DNA of 64,000 nt from Euwallacea fornicatus (lineage: Eukaryota; Arthropoda; Insecta; Coleoptera; Curculionidae): assembly GCF_040115645.1 (NCBI RefSeq), contig NW_027096052.1:1-64000 (forward strand), in the 5' to 3' direction. Positions within the stretch are counted from its first letter, which is position 1. Each line of letters begins with the position of its first letter. Shown piece by piece: positions 11,720 to 20,752 of the stretch. Below the pieces are notes generated by a model. That model was given only the letters and a program-made list of their open reading frames with translations. It made no database searches and was not told the DNA's origin. The position numbers and the translations under genes were made by a program.

Positions 11720-14200
11720 ATGAAGCCTTATGAGTCATGATGAAGTGCTCAAAGAGGTGATTCTGTGGTCAAATTTTGAAGGTATTTGGAGCTCATTTGC
11801 CGAAGTTACGGAGGTTCAAATCTTGAAAAGTCACGAAAGATGTGTGTTTGAGCACATAACTTACTCGTTTTCTAGAAAACTCACCAAGACAGAATGAAGC
11901 CTTATGAGTCATGATGAAGTGCTCAAGAAGGTAATTCTGTTGTCAAATTTTGGAGGCATTTGGAGCTCATTTGCCGAAGTTACGGAGGTTCAAATCTTGA
12001 AAAGTCACGAAAGATGTGTGTTTGAGCACATAACTTACTCGTTTTCTAGAAAACTCACCAAGACAGAATGAAGCCTTATGAGTCATGATGAAGTGCTCAA
12101 AGAGGTGATTCTGTGGTCAAATTTTGAAGGTATTTGGAGCTCATTTGCCGAAGTTACGGAGGTTCAAAACTTGAAAAGTCACGAAAAATATGTGTTTGAG
12201 CACATAAACTACTCGTTTTCTAGAAAACTCACCAAGACAGAATGAAGCCTTATGAGTCATGATGAAGAGCTCCACGAGGTTATTCTGTTGTCAAATTTTG
12301 AAGGTATTTGGAGCTCATTTGCCGAAGTTACGTAGGTTCAAATCTTGAAAAGTCACGAAAGATGTGTGTTTGAACACATAAATTACTCGTTTTCTAGAAA
12401 ACTCACCAAGATACAATGAAGCCTTATGAGTCATGATGAAGAGCTCCACGAGGTGATTCTTTTGTCAAATTTTGAAGGTATTTGGAGCTCATTTGCCGAA
12501 GTTACGGAGGTTCAAAACTTGAAAAGTCACGAAAAATATGTGTTTGAGCACATAAACTACTCGTTTTCTAGAAAACTCACCAAGACAGAATGAAGCCTTA
12601 TGAGTCATGATGAAGAGCTCCACGAGGTGATTCTGTTGTCAAATTTTGAAGGTATTTGGAGCTCATTTGCCGAAGTTACGTAGGTTCAAATCTTGAAAAG
12701 TCACGAAAGATGTGTGTTTGAGCACATAAACTACTCGTTTTCTAGAAAACTCACCAAGACAGAATGAAGCCTTATGAGTCATGATGAAGAGCTCCACGAG
12801 GTGATTCTGTTGTCAAATTTTGAAGGTATTTGGAGCTCATTTGCCGAAGTTACGTAGGTTCAAATCTTGAAAAGTCACGAAAGATGTGTGTTTGAGCACA
12901 TAAACTACTCGTTTTCTAGAAAACTCACCAAGACAGAATGATGCCTTATGAGTCATGATGAAGAGCTCCACGAGGTGATTCTGTTGTCAAATTTTGAAGG
13001 TATTTGGAGCTCATTTGCCGAAGTTACGGAGGTTCAAATCTTGAAAAGTCACGAAAGATGTGTGTTTGAGCACATAAATTACTCGTTTTCTAGAAAACTC
13101 ACCAAGATACAATGAAGCCTTATGAGTCATGATGAAGAGCTCAACAAGGTAATTCTGTTGTCAAATTTTGAAGGCATTTGGAGCTCATTTGCCGAAGTTA
13201 CGAGGTTCAAAGCAGGAAAAGTCACGAAAGTTGTGTGTTTGAGCACATAAATTACTCGTTTTCTAGAAAACTCACCAAGACAGAATGAAGCCTTATGAGT
13301 CATGATGACGAGCTCCACGAGGTTATTCTGTTGTCAAATTTTGAAGGTATTTGGAGCTCATTTGCCGAAGTTACGAGGTTCAAAGCTGGAAAAGTCACGA
13401 AAGTTGTGTGTTTGAGCACATAAATTACTCGTTTTCTAGACAACTCACCAAGACAGAATGAAGCCTTATGAGTCATGATGAAGTGCTCAAAGAGGTGATT
13501 CTGTGGTCAAATTTTGAAGGTATTTGGAGCTCATTTGCCGAAGTTACGGAGGTTCAAATCTTGAAAAGTCACGAAAGATGTGTGTTTGAGCACATAAATT
13601 ACTCGTTTTCTAGAAAACTCACCAAGACAGAATGAAGCCTTATGAGTCATGATGAAGTGCTCAACGAGGTTATTCTGTTATTAAATATTGAAGGTATTTG
13701 GAGCTCATTTGCCGAAGTTACGGAGGTTCAAAGCTGGAAAAGTCACGAAAGTTGTGTGTTTGAGCACATAAATTACTCGTTTTCTAGAAAACTCACCAAG
13801 ACAGAATGAAGCCTTATGAGTCATGATGAAGTGCTCAACGAGGTTATTCTGTTATTAAATATTGAAGGTATTTGGAGCTCATTTGCCGAAGTTACGGAGG
13901 TTCAAATCTTGAAAAGTCACGAAAGATGTGTGTTTGAGCACATAAATTACTCGTTTTCTAGAAAACTCACCAAGACAGAATGAAGCCTTATGAGTCATGA
14001 TGACGAGCTCCACGAGGTTATTCTGTTGTCAAATTTTGAAGGTATTTGGAGCTCATTTGCCGAAGTTACGAGGTTCAAAGCTGGAAAAGTCACGAAAGTT
14101 GTGTGTTTGAGCACATAAATTACTCGTTTTCTAGAAAACTCACCAAGACAGAATGAAGCCTTATGAGTCATGATGAAGTGCTCAAAGAGGTGATTCTGTG
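11720..14200. repeat. Mixed-order satellite segment rich in TGCTCAAAGAGG monomers
   Basis: This is ordinary 174-bp array in which the GCTCAAAGAGGTGATTCTG subtype recurs (about 11747, 12096, 13487, 14180). The left-block haplotype AAAACTTG with CGAAAAATATG reappears twice, near 12170 and 12520. I could not assign one clean higher-order period here. No coding or RNA feature was seen. Confidence 0.6.
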
Positions 14201-15270
14201 GTCAAATTTTGAAGGTATTTGGAGCTCATTTGCCGAAGTTACGGAGGTTCAAATCTTGAAAAGTCACGAAAGATGTGTGTTTGAGCACATAAATTACTCG
14301 TTTTCTAGAAAACTCACCAAGACAGAATGAAGCCTTATGAGTCATGATGAAGTGCTCAACGAGGTTATTCTGTTATTAAATATTGAAGGTATTTGGCGCT
14401 CATTTGCCGAAGTTAAGGAGGTTCAAAGCTGGAAAAGTCACGAAAGTTGTGTGTTTGAGCACATAAATTACTCGTTTTCTAGAAAAATCACCAAGACAGA
14501 ATGAAGCCTTATGAGTCATGATGAAGTGCTCAACGAGGTTATTCTGTTATTAAATATTGAAGGTATTTGGAGCTCATTTGCCGAAGTTACGGAGGTTCAA
14601 ATCTTGAAAAGTCACGAAAGATGTGTGTTTGAGCACATAAATTACTCGTTTTCTAGAAAACTCACCAAGACAGAATGAAGCCTTATGAGTCATGATGAAG
14701 AGCTCAACGAGGTGATTCTGTTGTCAAATTTTGAAGGTATTTGGAGCTCATTTGCCGAAGTTACGTAGGTTCAAATCTTGAAAAGTCACGAAAGATGTGT
14801 GTTTGAGCACATAAACTACTCGTTTTCTAGAAAACTCACCAAGACAGAATGAAGCCTTATGAGTCATGATGACGAGCTCCACGAGGTGATTCTGTTGTCA
14901 AGTTTTGAAGGTATTTGGAGCTCATTTGCCGAAGTTACGTAGGTTCAAATCTTGAAACGTCAGGAAAGATGTGTGTTTGAGCACATAAATTACTCGTTTT
15001 CTAGAAAACTCACCAAAACAGAATGAAGCCTTATGAGTCATGATGAAGAGCTCAACAAGGTAATTCTGTTGTCAAATTTTGAAGGCATTTGGAGCTCATT
15101 TGCCGAAGTTACGAGGTTCAAAGCTGGAAAAGTCACGAAAGTTGTGTGTTTGAGCACATAAACTACTCGTTTTCTAGAAAACTCACCAAGACAGAATGAA
15201 GCCTTATGAGTCATGATGAAGAGCTCCACGAGGTTATTCTGTTGTCAAATTTTGAAGGTATTTGGAGCTC

Positions 15271-15282
15271 ATTTGCCGAAGT
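15271..15282. repeat. Target-site duplication, 5' copy
   Basis: The satellite sequence ATTTGCCGAAGT directly precedes the element and is repeated after its A tail at 19608-19619. The first A is ambiguous because it may belong to the 3' tail, so the duplication is 11 or 12 bp. The copies are identical, which suggests a recent insertion. Confidence 0.93.
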
Positions 15283-15433
15283 AAGTCGGAGTTCGATCGT
15301 CGTTCGATGAACACGTGTCTACAGGCCGGCAAGTTGTTTATTTATTTGTTTATTTAGAGTAAACTAGCGAATACTATCGGGCGAGTGGATACGGCGGCGC
15401 GTCAGTGTCGTGCGTTATCGCTAAATCAGCAAA
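15283..15433 (+). promoter_or_regulatory. Element 5' UTR with presumed internal promoter
   Basis: This 151-bp leader differs sharply from the satellite. It is rich in CpG (CGATCGTCGTTCG near the start, GGCGGCGCG near 15395) and has a TTTA-repeat tract at about 15337-15356. Jockey-type elements are known to be transcribed from internal RNA polymerase II promoters with no TATA box, using a start at the first bases and a downstream element near +28 to +33. GAACACGTG lies at about +27 to +35 here and could play that role, but the match is loose. No TATA box is seen at a sensible distance. Confidence 0.5.
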
Positions 15434-16741
15434 ATGCTGAAGAAACCAGTATTGCAATTGCAGAACAACGCCAGTTCACAAAAGCAATTAACGCTGACAA
15501 TGGAAAATGACGGAACCACAGCACGTGCACAACAACTGGAAGCTAAGCTAAAAGATATGCAAAAAAAGTATGATGAACTCATGGTTAAATACATGGAGCT
15601 AGAAAAGAAAATTTTACCTGCACCAGCTAAGGAGATGGAAATAAGCGAAGAATTCTTTACCGACGAAGAGGAACTTGCAAATGAAACAGAATGGATTCGG
15701 GAGAAAAACCGAAAAAAGAGGAAGCGGAATACTTCCGCGACTCCACCAGCATTGAAACAAAAGAACCCGGTTAATCCTCCAAACCAAAAAGTACACAGGC
15801 CTCCCCCAATCATCGTTGAAAACATTAATAACTTTTCCGACTTACATGCAATTGTAAATCAGTATGCAAATTCCCAAATTAAAGTCTTTAATAACAAAAC
15901 TATCAAAATCAACGCAAACGACGAGAAAGATTTTAAAGCACTTTCCGCAGTGTTGAGCGAAAAGGATTTTTCTTGGCATTCCTACGAAAACAAGCAAAAT
16001 AGGCCAATTAGAGTTATGGCTAATAAACTTCATCACTCCGTAAAGACGGATGACATTGCTCGGGACCTCAGAAATAGAGGCTACAAACTACTTGAGGTGA
16101 CCGCAAAACTAAGCTATAAAACGAAACAACCGCTAAACATGTTCATGCTTTCATTCAGACATGATGAAAATGTGGACAAAATTTATGGTATAACCGATAT
16201 CTTAGGAGTAAGGGTAGAAATCCTGCCCTTAAGAAAATCCCGACTAGTACCGCAGTGCAAAAAATGTCAAGCCTATGGCCACACGCAAAAGTACTGCTCC
16301 ATGGAACCTCGATGTGTCAGATGCACTGGTAAGCACTTGACAATTAATTGTGACAAGCCCAAAGACGCTCAACCAAAATGTATACACTGTGGTGGAAATC
16401 ATCCGGCAAATTACCGAGGATGCACGATTGCAAAGGAAATGCAAAAACTGAAAGATAAACGAACACAAAGGACAAATCCTCATAAACAACTGCCTCCAAA
16501 ACCTCAGAGGCAAACAGTTGTACCACCGGCAATACGACAAAGCAATGAAGTAGGAAGTGCTACATATAGTCAAATGGTTTCAGGAGAAAGCAAAGCCTAT
16601 CCGAAAACAGTAGTACAAAACACAGACCCTGTGCAGAGTTGTCTCCAACAAATATTGGAGAGGCTAGAAAATTTGGATAATCGTCTCAGTAGACTTGAAC
16701 ACAGCAACAAAGGAGCTGTCCCTAAAAATCGTAATGGCTAA
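15434..16741 (+). CDS. Retrotransposon ORF1: gag-like RNA-binding protein with CCHC zinc knuckles
   Basis: A 435-aa protein expected to bind element RNA and form the ribonucleoprotein that carries it to the target. A heptad-like charged segment at residues 28-60 looks like a coiled coil. A basic stretch at 89-99 (KNRKKRKR) may be a nuclear signal. Residues 190-265 resemble the PRE_C2HC domain that precedes the knuckles in Jockey-type gag proteins. Three zinc knuckles follow: C275-C278-H283-C288 (CX2CX4HX4C), C294-C297-H301-C306 (CX2CX3HX4C) and C316-C319-H323-C330 (CX2CX3HX6C). A second possible coiled coil lies at 403-423. The start is preceded by CAAA, a good insect-type context; a later Met at residue 23 is possible. 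The last codons overlap the ORF2 start. The reading frame is intact. Confidence 0.92.
   Translation: MLKKPVLQLQNNASSQKQLTLTMENDGTTARAQQLEAKLKDMQKKYDELMVKYMELEKKILPAPAKEMEISEEFFTDEEELANETEWIREKNRKKRKRNTSATPPALKQKNPVNPPNQKVHRPPPIIVENINNFSDLHAIVNQYANSQIKVFNNKTIKINANDEKDFKALSAVLSEKDFSWHSYENKQNRPIRVMANKLHHSVKTDDIARDLRNRGYKLLEVTAKLSYKTKQPLNMFMLSFRHDENVDKIYGITDILGVRVEILPLRKSRLVPQCKKCQAYGHTQKYCSMEPRCVRCTGKHLTINCDKPKDAQPKCIHCGGNHPANYRGCTIAKEMQKLKDKRTQRTNPHKQLPPKPQRQTVVPPAIRQSNEVGSATYSQMVSGESKAYPKTVVQNTDPVQSCLQQILERLENLDNRLSRLEHSNKGAVPKNRNG
16734..16741 (+). promoter_or_regulatory. ORF1 stop / ORF2 start overlap (ATGGCTAA)
   Basis: The ORF1 stop codon TAA (16739-16741) lies in the +1-shifted frame just after the ORF2 ATG (16734-16736), so the two share eight bases. 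ORF2 has no promoter of its own that I can see. Coupled termination and reinitiation is known for some insect non-LTR elements with similarly overlapping stop and start codons, and is the likely way ORF2 is translated here. Confidence 0.7.
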
Positions 16742-19400
16742 AAACAGCAGCAATCTTAGGATCATGGAATGGAACTCTAATGGACTAGCACAACACAAAC
16801 AAGAGCTTCAAGTAATATTAAATTTAGAAAATATAGATATATGTTTAATCTCTGAGACTCACCTCACTTCTGAGTCATTCATTAAATTTCAAGGATATGA
16901 TTTGTATCACACGACACATCCAGATAATGCACCCCGAGGGGGTAGTGCCGTTATAATTAAGAAGACCATTCAACACGGAGAAGACCTCAAATATCAAACA
17001 GAAGAATTTCAAGCCACTTCTGTAAAAGTGAAAACTAAAACGTGTGAAATTATTGTCTGCGCAGTCTACTGTCCTCCTAGACATGCCTTAAAAAAAGAAC
17101 AATATCTACATTTTCTACGTAACTATCGCTTTAGATTTATCATTGGAGGAGATTTCAATGCCAAACATATTCAGTGGGGATCCAGGATTTCAAACACAAA
17201 AGGAAAAGAATTGCTGCAAGCAATAAATCAGCTTAATTGTAAACCGTTGTCGACTGGTAAACCTACTTATTGGCCAACTGACCCAAACAAAACTCCTGAT
17301 TTGATTGACTTCTTTATTACGCGAAATGTGTCCTTCAACTGTATGCATGTGGAGGAAACTTACGACATGAATTCAGATCACTCGCCAATTCTACTCAAGC
17401 TGAATGACAGTATTATACAAAAAGAAGCATCTCCCCGGTTAACTAATAAAGTAACTGACTGGCAGAGCTTCAAACTTCAACTGGAAAATGCCATAAACTT
17501 GTCAGCTTCATTGAAAACTGAGTTGGAACTAGACAATGAAGTAGAAAATTTTGTCGTCTCAATTCAGCAAGCTGCCTGGAATAATACTCCCCATATTACT
17601 TATCGTCCGTATGGCACAACATATCCAAAAGAGATACGCACGTTAGTCTCTGAAAAAAGAAAACTTAGAAAAACCTGGCATCGGTCTAGATGCCCGGCTG
17701 ATAAAACCAGACTAAATAATGCAAATCAACATCTGAAAAGAGTAATTCAAAATTTTAAAAGTGACAAACTTAGCAACTTTCTAAGTGAATTATCGAATGA
17801 TGCAAAAACCGAATATTCAGTTTGGAAGGTTACAGCAAAGTCAAAACGACCCATAGTGCAACAATCACCAATTAGGAACCTCGATGGCACTTGGGCAAAA
17901 AGTAACAAACAAAAGGCAGACAGGTACGCTGAACACCTCCAAAATACCTTTCAGCCGAATGAAGGAGACAACACACTTGACTGGACTCAATGTATAGTAC
18001 TTGAAGGCTGTATCAAGCATACCAGCCCTAAAGAAATCGAGCAAGAAATCAAAGAGAATATCAATCCTAAGAAGGCGCCTGGATTTGACCTAATTACCGG
18101 AGAAATCCTGAAACAACTCCCACGTAAGGCAATAATAAAATTATGTCACCTTATTAATGCATCATTTCGGCTGAATTACGTACCTAGAGTATGGAAGGTA
18201 GCTGAAGTTATTATGATTCCCAAACCTGGAAAACCGCCAACGGAAGCCTCATCGTACAGGCCAATTTCATTACTACCCGTAATTTCAAAGGTTTTTGAGA
18301 AAATACTGTTGAAGCGACTTAAACCTATAATTGAAGAGAAAAACTTAATCCCTTCCCATCAATTTGGATTCAGAGAAAAACATTCTACCATTGATCAAGT
18401 TCATAGAATCATTGATGTGATAGAAAAATCATTAGAAAACAAAAAAGTTTGCTCTACCATCTTCCTTGATGTGGCGCAAGCTTTCGATAAAGTATGGCAT
18501 GAAGGACTTATTCACAAACTAACCAAGTTTCTACCCAAACCATTCGCTCTATTACTAAAATCATATATTTCTGATAGAGCATTTAGAATAAAACAAGAAG
18601 ATTCTTACTCTGACCTAAAAGAGATTAAGGCAGGGGTACCACAGGGAAGTGTGTTGGGACCAATGCTATACTTGTTGTATACCTCTGATATACCTACATT
18701 AGAACTTGACACCATAGCAACTTTTGCTGATGATACTGCCCTTATGGAGGTGGGCGAAAATTACGAAGACGCGGCAGCAAGCTTGCAAGCAACAGTGAAT
18801 AAAATCGCCACCTGGACCAGACAATGGCGAATTAAATTGAACGGCACGAAGTCTGTTCACATTAATTTTACAAACAAAAGAAACAATTATATTCCGATTT
18901 ATATTGATGATATACAAATACCATACGCTAACACTGCAAAATATTTAGGCATGACGTTAGATGCTAAACTACGATGGAAAGCCCACATCAAAAAGAAAAG
19001 GGAAGAACTCAATATTAAATTTGGAAAAATGTATTGGCTGCTAGGAAGAAACTCTTCTTTATCAGTATACAACAAAGTACTACTGTACAATCAAGTTTTG
19101 AAGCCTGTATGGTCGTATGGAATCCAACTCTGGGGATGTGCAAGAAAAAACAACGTGGACATAATCCAACGATTTCAAAATAAAGTGCTAAGGTGTATTG
19201 TCAACGCACCTTGGTACTTTAGAAATAGTGACCTTCACAGAGACCTGGGTGTGGACACCGTCAGCGAAACCGTCAATAAAGTTGCGAGAAGACATGAACA
19301 ACGACTTCTGCAGCACACCAACGTGGAAGCTATCCAACTCCTAGACAACACTAACCTGACCAGACGACTCAAGAGGATCAAGCCCTTCGAGCTAGTTTAG
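16734..19400 (+). CDS. Retrotransposon ORF2: AP-type endonuclease and reverse transcriptase
   Basis: An 888-aa polyprotein that nicks target DNA and copies the element RNA from the nick (target-primed reverse transcription). The endonuclease covers roughly residues 5-225: N14, E41 in SETHL, D140 and N142 in GGDFNA, and D215-H216 in SDHSP are the expected catalytic and metal-binding positions. The reverse transcriptase covers roughly 440-720: KAPGFD near 447, motif A with D579 in FLDVAQAFD, motif B GVPQGSVLGP at 634-643, and the catalytic FADD at 664-667. YLGMTLD at 737 begins the thumb side. The protein ends RRLKRIKPFELV with no RNase H, as in Jockey. An in-frame Met at 16695 would add 13 residues inside ORF1. 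I prefer 16734 because ATGGCTAA overlaps the ORF1 stop, which suggests reinitiation. All key residues are present and the frame is open. Confidence 0.94.
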   Translation: MAKNSSNLRIMEWNSNGLAQHKQELQVILNLENIDICLISETHLTSESFIKFQGYDLYHTTHPDNAPRGGSAVIIKKTIQHGEDLKYQTEEFQATSVKVKTKTCEIIVCAVYCPPRHALKKEQYLHFLRNYRFRFIIGGDFNAKHIQWGSRISNTKGKELLQAINQLNCKPLSTGKPTYWPTDPNKTPDLIDFFITRNVSFNCMHVEETYDMNSDHSPILLKLNDSIIQKEASPRLTNKVTDWQSFKLQLENAINLSASLKTELELDNEVENFVVSIQQAAWNNTPHITYRPYGTTYPKEIRTLVSEKRKLRKTWHRSRCPADKTRLNNANQHLKRVIQNFKSDKLSNFLSELSNDAKTEYSVWKVTAKSKRPIVQQSPIRNLDGTWAKSNKQKADRYAEHLQNTFQPNEGDNTLDWTQCIVLEGCIKHTSPKEIEQEIKENINPKKAPGFDLITGEILKQLPRKAIIKLCHLINASFRLNYVPRVWKVAEVIMIPKPGKPPTEASSYRPISLLPVISKVFEKILLKRLKPIIEEKNLIPSHQFGFREKHSTIDQVHRIIDVIEKSLENKKVCSTIFLDVAQAFDKVWHEGLIHKLTKFLPKPFALLLKSYISDRAFRIKQEDSYSDLKEIKAGVPQGSVLGPMLYLLYTSDIPTLELDTIATFADDTALMEVGENYEDAAASLQATVNKIATWTRQWRIKLNGTKSVHINFTNKRNNYIPIYIDDIQIPYANTAKYLGMTLDAKLRWKAHIKKKREELNIKFGKMYWLLGRNSSLSVYNKVLLYNQVLKPVWSYGIQLWGCARKNNVDIIQRFQNKVLRCIVNAPWYFRNSDLHRDLGVDTVSETVNKVARRHEQRLLQHTNVEAIQLLDNTNLTRRLKRIKPFELV

Positions 19401-19460
19401 TGTGTGAATAGTAGAAACAAAGCGAATTTTCACGCGTCAATTTTATATTAGAACGTAAGG

Positions 19461-19482
19461 ACTACTAATTAACTACTAATTA
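19461..19482 (+). repeat. Tandem 11-bp duplication in the 3' UTR
   Basis: ACTACTAATTA occurs at 19461-19471 and again at 19472-19482 with no change. It probably arose by slippage during reverse transcription. It may differ between copies and could serve as a lineage marker. Confidence 0.85.
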
Positions 19483-19564
19483 GTGACCCCTAAATGTAGC
19501 TAAGGCATATTAATATTAGAACAAAATTACTCATTGATCATTCTCTGATCAGATTGTAATTCCC

Positions 19565-19593
19565 TTAAAATGCTTCTGGAAGAAGCGTTTTAA
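19565..19593 (+). other. 3'-terminal RNA hairpin, 13-bp stem and 3-nt loop
   Basis: The arm at 19565-19577 (TTAAAATGCTTCT) pairs with 19581-19593 (AGAAGCGTTTTAA) across the loop GGA. All pairs are Watson-Crick except one G-U wobble in RNA. The stem ends inside the AATAAA signal, a few bases before the A tail. Terminal stem-loops near the 3' end are known to be needed for template recognition in several non-LTR elements; the role here is inferred. Confidence 0.75.
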
Positions 19594-19597
19594 TAAA
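19592..19597 (+). terminator. Polyadenylation signal AATAAA
   Basis: A canonical AATAAA lies four bases before the terminal A run at 19601-19608. The spacing is unusually short for a normal cleavage site, so the element may rely on its own tail or on a signal that overlaps the hairpin. Confidence 0.65.
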
Positions 19598-19607
19598 TAT
19601 AAAAAAA

Positions 19608-19619
19608 ATTTGCCGAAGT
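19608..19619. repeat. Target-site duplication, 3' copy
   Basis: ATTTGCCGAAGT follows the A tail and leads back into the normal satellite sequence TACGTAGG. It is identical to 15271-15282. The first A may belong to the tail. Confidence 0.93.
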
Positions 19620-20752
19620 TACGTAGGTTCAAATCTTGAAAAGTCACGAAAGATGTGTGTTTGAACACATAAATTACTCGTTTTCTAGAAAACTCACCAA
19701 GATACAATGAAGCCTTATGAGTCATGATGAAGAGCTCCACGAGGTGATTCTGTTGTCAAATTTTGAAGGTATTTGGAGCTCATTTGCCGAAGTTACGTAG
19801 GTTCAAATCTTGAAAAGTCACGAAAGATGTGTGTTTGAGCACATAAACTACTCGTTTTCTAGAAAACTCACCAAGACAGAATGAAGCCTTATGAGTCATG
19901 ATGAAGAGCTCCACGAGGTGTTTCTGTTGTCAAATTTTGAAGGTATTTGGAGCTCATTTGCCGAAGTTACGTAGGTTCAAATCTTGAAAAGTCACGAAAG
20001 ATGTGTGTTTGAGCACATAAACTACTCGTTTTCTAGAAAACTCACCAAGACAGAATGAAGCCTTATGAGTCATGATGAAGTGCTCAACGAGGTTATTCTG
20101 TTATTAAATATTGAAGGTATTTGGAGCTCATTTGCCGAAGTTACGGAGGTTCAAATCGTGAAAAGTCACGAAAGATGTGTGTTTGAGCACATAAATTACT
20201 CGTTTTCTAGAAAACTCACCAAGACAGAATGAAGCCTTATGAGTCATGATGACGAGCTCCACGAGGTTATTCTGTTGTCAAATTTTGAAGGTATTTGGAG
20301 CTCATTTGACGAAGTTACGGAGGTTCAAATCTTGAAAAGTCACGAAAGATGTGTGTTTGAGCACATAAATTACTCGTTTTCTAGAAAACTCACCAAGATA
20401 CAATGAAGCCTTATGAGTCATGATGAAGAGCTCAACAAGGTAATTCTGTTGTCAAATTTTGAAGGCATTTGGAGCTCATTTGCCGAAGTTACGAGGTTCA
20501 AATCTTGAAAAGTCACGAAAGATGTGTGTTTGAGCACATAAACTACTCGTTTTCTAGAAAACTCACCAAGACAGAATGAAGCCTTATGAGTCATGATGAA
20601 GAGCTCCACGAGGTGATTCTGTTGTCAAATTTTGAAGGTATTTGGAGCTCATTTGCCGAAGTTACGTAGGTTCAAATCTTGAAAAGTCACGAAAGATGTG
20701 TGTTTGAGCACATAAACTACTCGTTTTCTAGAAAACTCACCAAGACAGAATG
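19609..20752. repeat. Satellite block resuming the monomer order of the split block after the element
   Basis: After the element the monomer order continues the one at 14200-15282: the TTTGAACACAT monomer, then the GTGTTTCTG monomer, then TGCTCAACG with AAATCGTG, then the TTTGACGAAG monomer. The two flanks together match the unbroken block 42713-44926 and, for part of their length, 7533-9288. Colinearity ends at about 20752. Confidence 0.8.

Larger units (their letters stand above)
1..15282. repeat. Left arm of 174-bp tandem satellite array
   Basis: Head-to-tail copies of one 174-bp monomer fill this stretch without a break, about 88 copies. The anchor CCTTATGAG recurs at 73, 247, 421, 595 and on to 15202, which is 87 periods minus 9 bp. 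Nine copies are 1 bp short because they read TTACGAGG where others read TTACGGAGG or TTACGTAGG; these lie near 7464, 7984, 9027, 10428, 11634, 13199, 13372, 14068 and 15111. Each monomer has a nearly invariant half (from about CATAAATTACTCG through TTTTCTAGAAAA and ATGAGTCATGATGA) and a variable half with a few recurring subtypes. No copy holds a convincing gene. The array starts before the window. A 174-bp unit is near nucleosome repeat length, as in many centromeric and pericentromeric satellites. The family is not one I can name. Confidence 0.98.
15283..19608 (+). mobile_element. Full-length non-LTR retrotransposon, Jockey clade
   Basis: A 4.33-kb insertion splits one satellite monomer. 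It has no terminal repeats. It carries a 5' UTR of 151 bp, two overlapping ORFs, a 3' region of 208 bp and a tail of about eight A residues, and is flanked by an 11-12 bp target-site duplication. CCTTATGAG lies at 15202 before it and at 19713 after it; removing 4337 bp (element plus one duplication copy) leaves exactly 174 bp, so nothing else was gained or lost. ORF1 is gag-like with three zinc knuckles. ORF2 has an AP-endonuclease-like domain and a reverse transcriptase, and stops soon after the thumb region with no RNase H. That layout is known for the Jockey clade. Neither ORF shows a stop or frameshift. Whether the 5' end is complete is inferred from the UTR and from an initiator-like start, not proven. 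Confidence 0.93.
19401..19608 (+). other. Element 3' UTR
   Basis: A 208-bp AT-rich trailer between the ORF2 stop and the tail. It holds an exact tandem duplication of ACTACTAATTA (19461-19482), two TGATCA palindromes (19535-19540 and 19546-19551) that can pair with a 5-nt loop, a long terminal hairpin (19565-19593) and AATAAA (19592-19597). In this group of elements the 3' region is normally the part that the element's own reverse transcriptase recognises. Confidence 0.85.

Noticed and set aside
1..15282. CRISPR-like array because of regular repeats
   Set aside because: Whole 174-bp units abut with no unique spacers between short repeats, and the context is eukaryotic.
15337..15356. TTTA tract in the 5' UTR as a TATA-type promoter or an old A tail
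   Set aside because: It lies about 55 bp inside the element, downstream of the likely start, and no second insertion boundary is visible around it.
15434..15500. Later ORF1 start at the Met of residue 23
   Set aside because: The first ATG has a good CAAA context and opens the frame right after the leader. The later Met remains possible but is less supported.
15421..19090. Antisense and out-of-frame ORFs inside the retrotransposon
   Set aside because: They overlap ORF1 and ORF2, which have clear domains, and show no family resemblance of their own.
18900..19400. RNase H domain at the end of ORF2
   Set aside because: The protein stops soon after the thumb-like region, with no DEDD-type motif and too few residues. 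This favours Jockey over I-type elements.
15283..19608. LTR retrotransposon or endogenous retrovirus
   Set aside because: There are no terminal repeats, protease or integrase. The AP-type endonuclease, A tail and 11-12 bp target duplication fit a non-LTR element.
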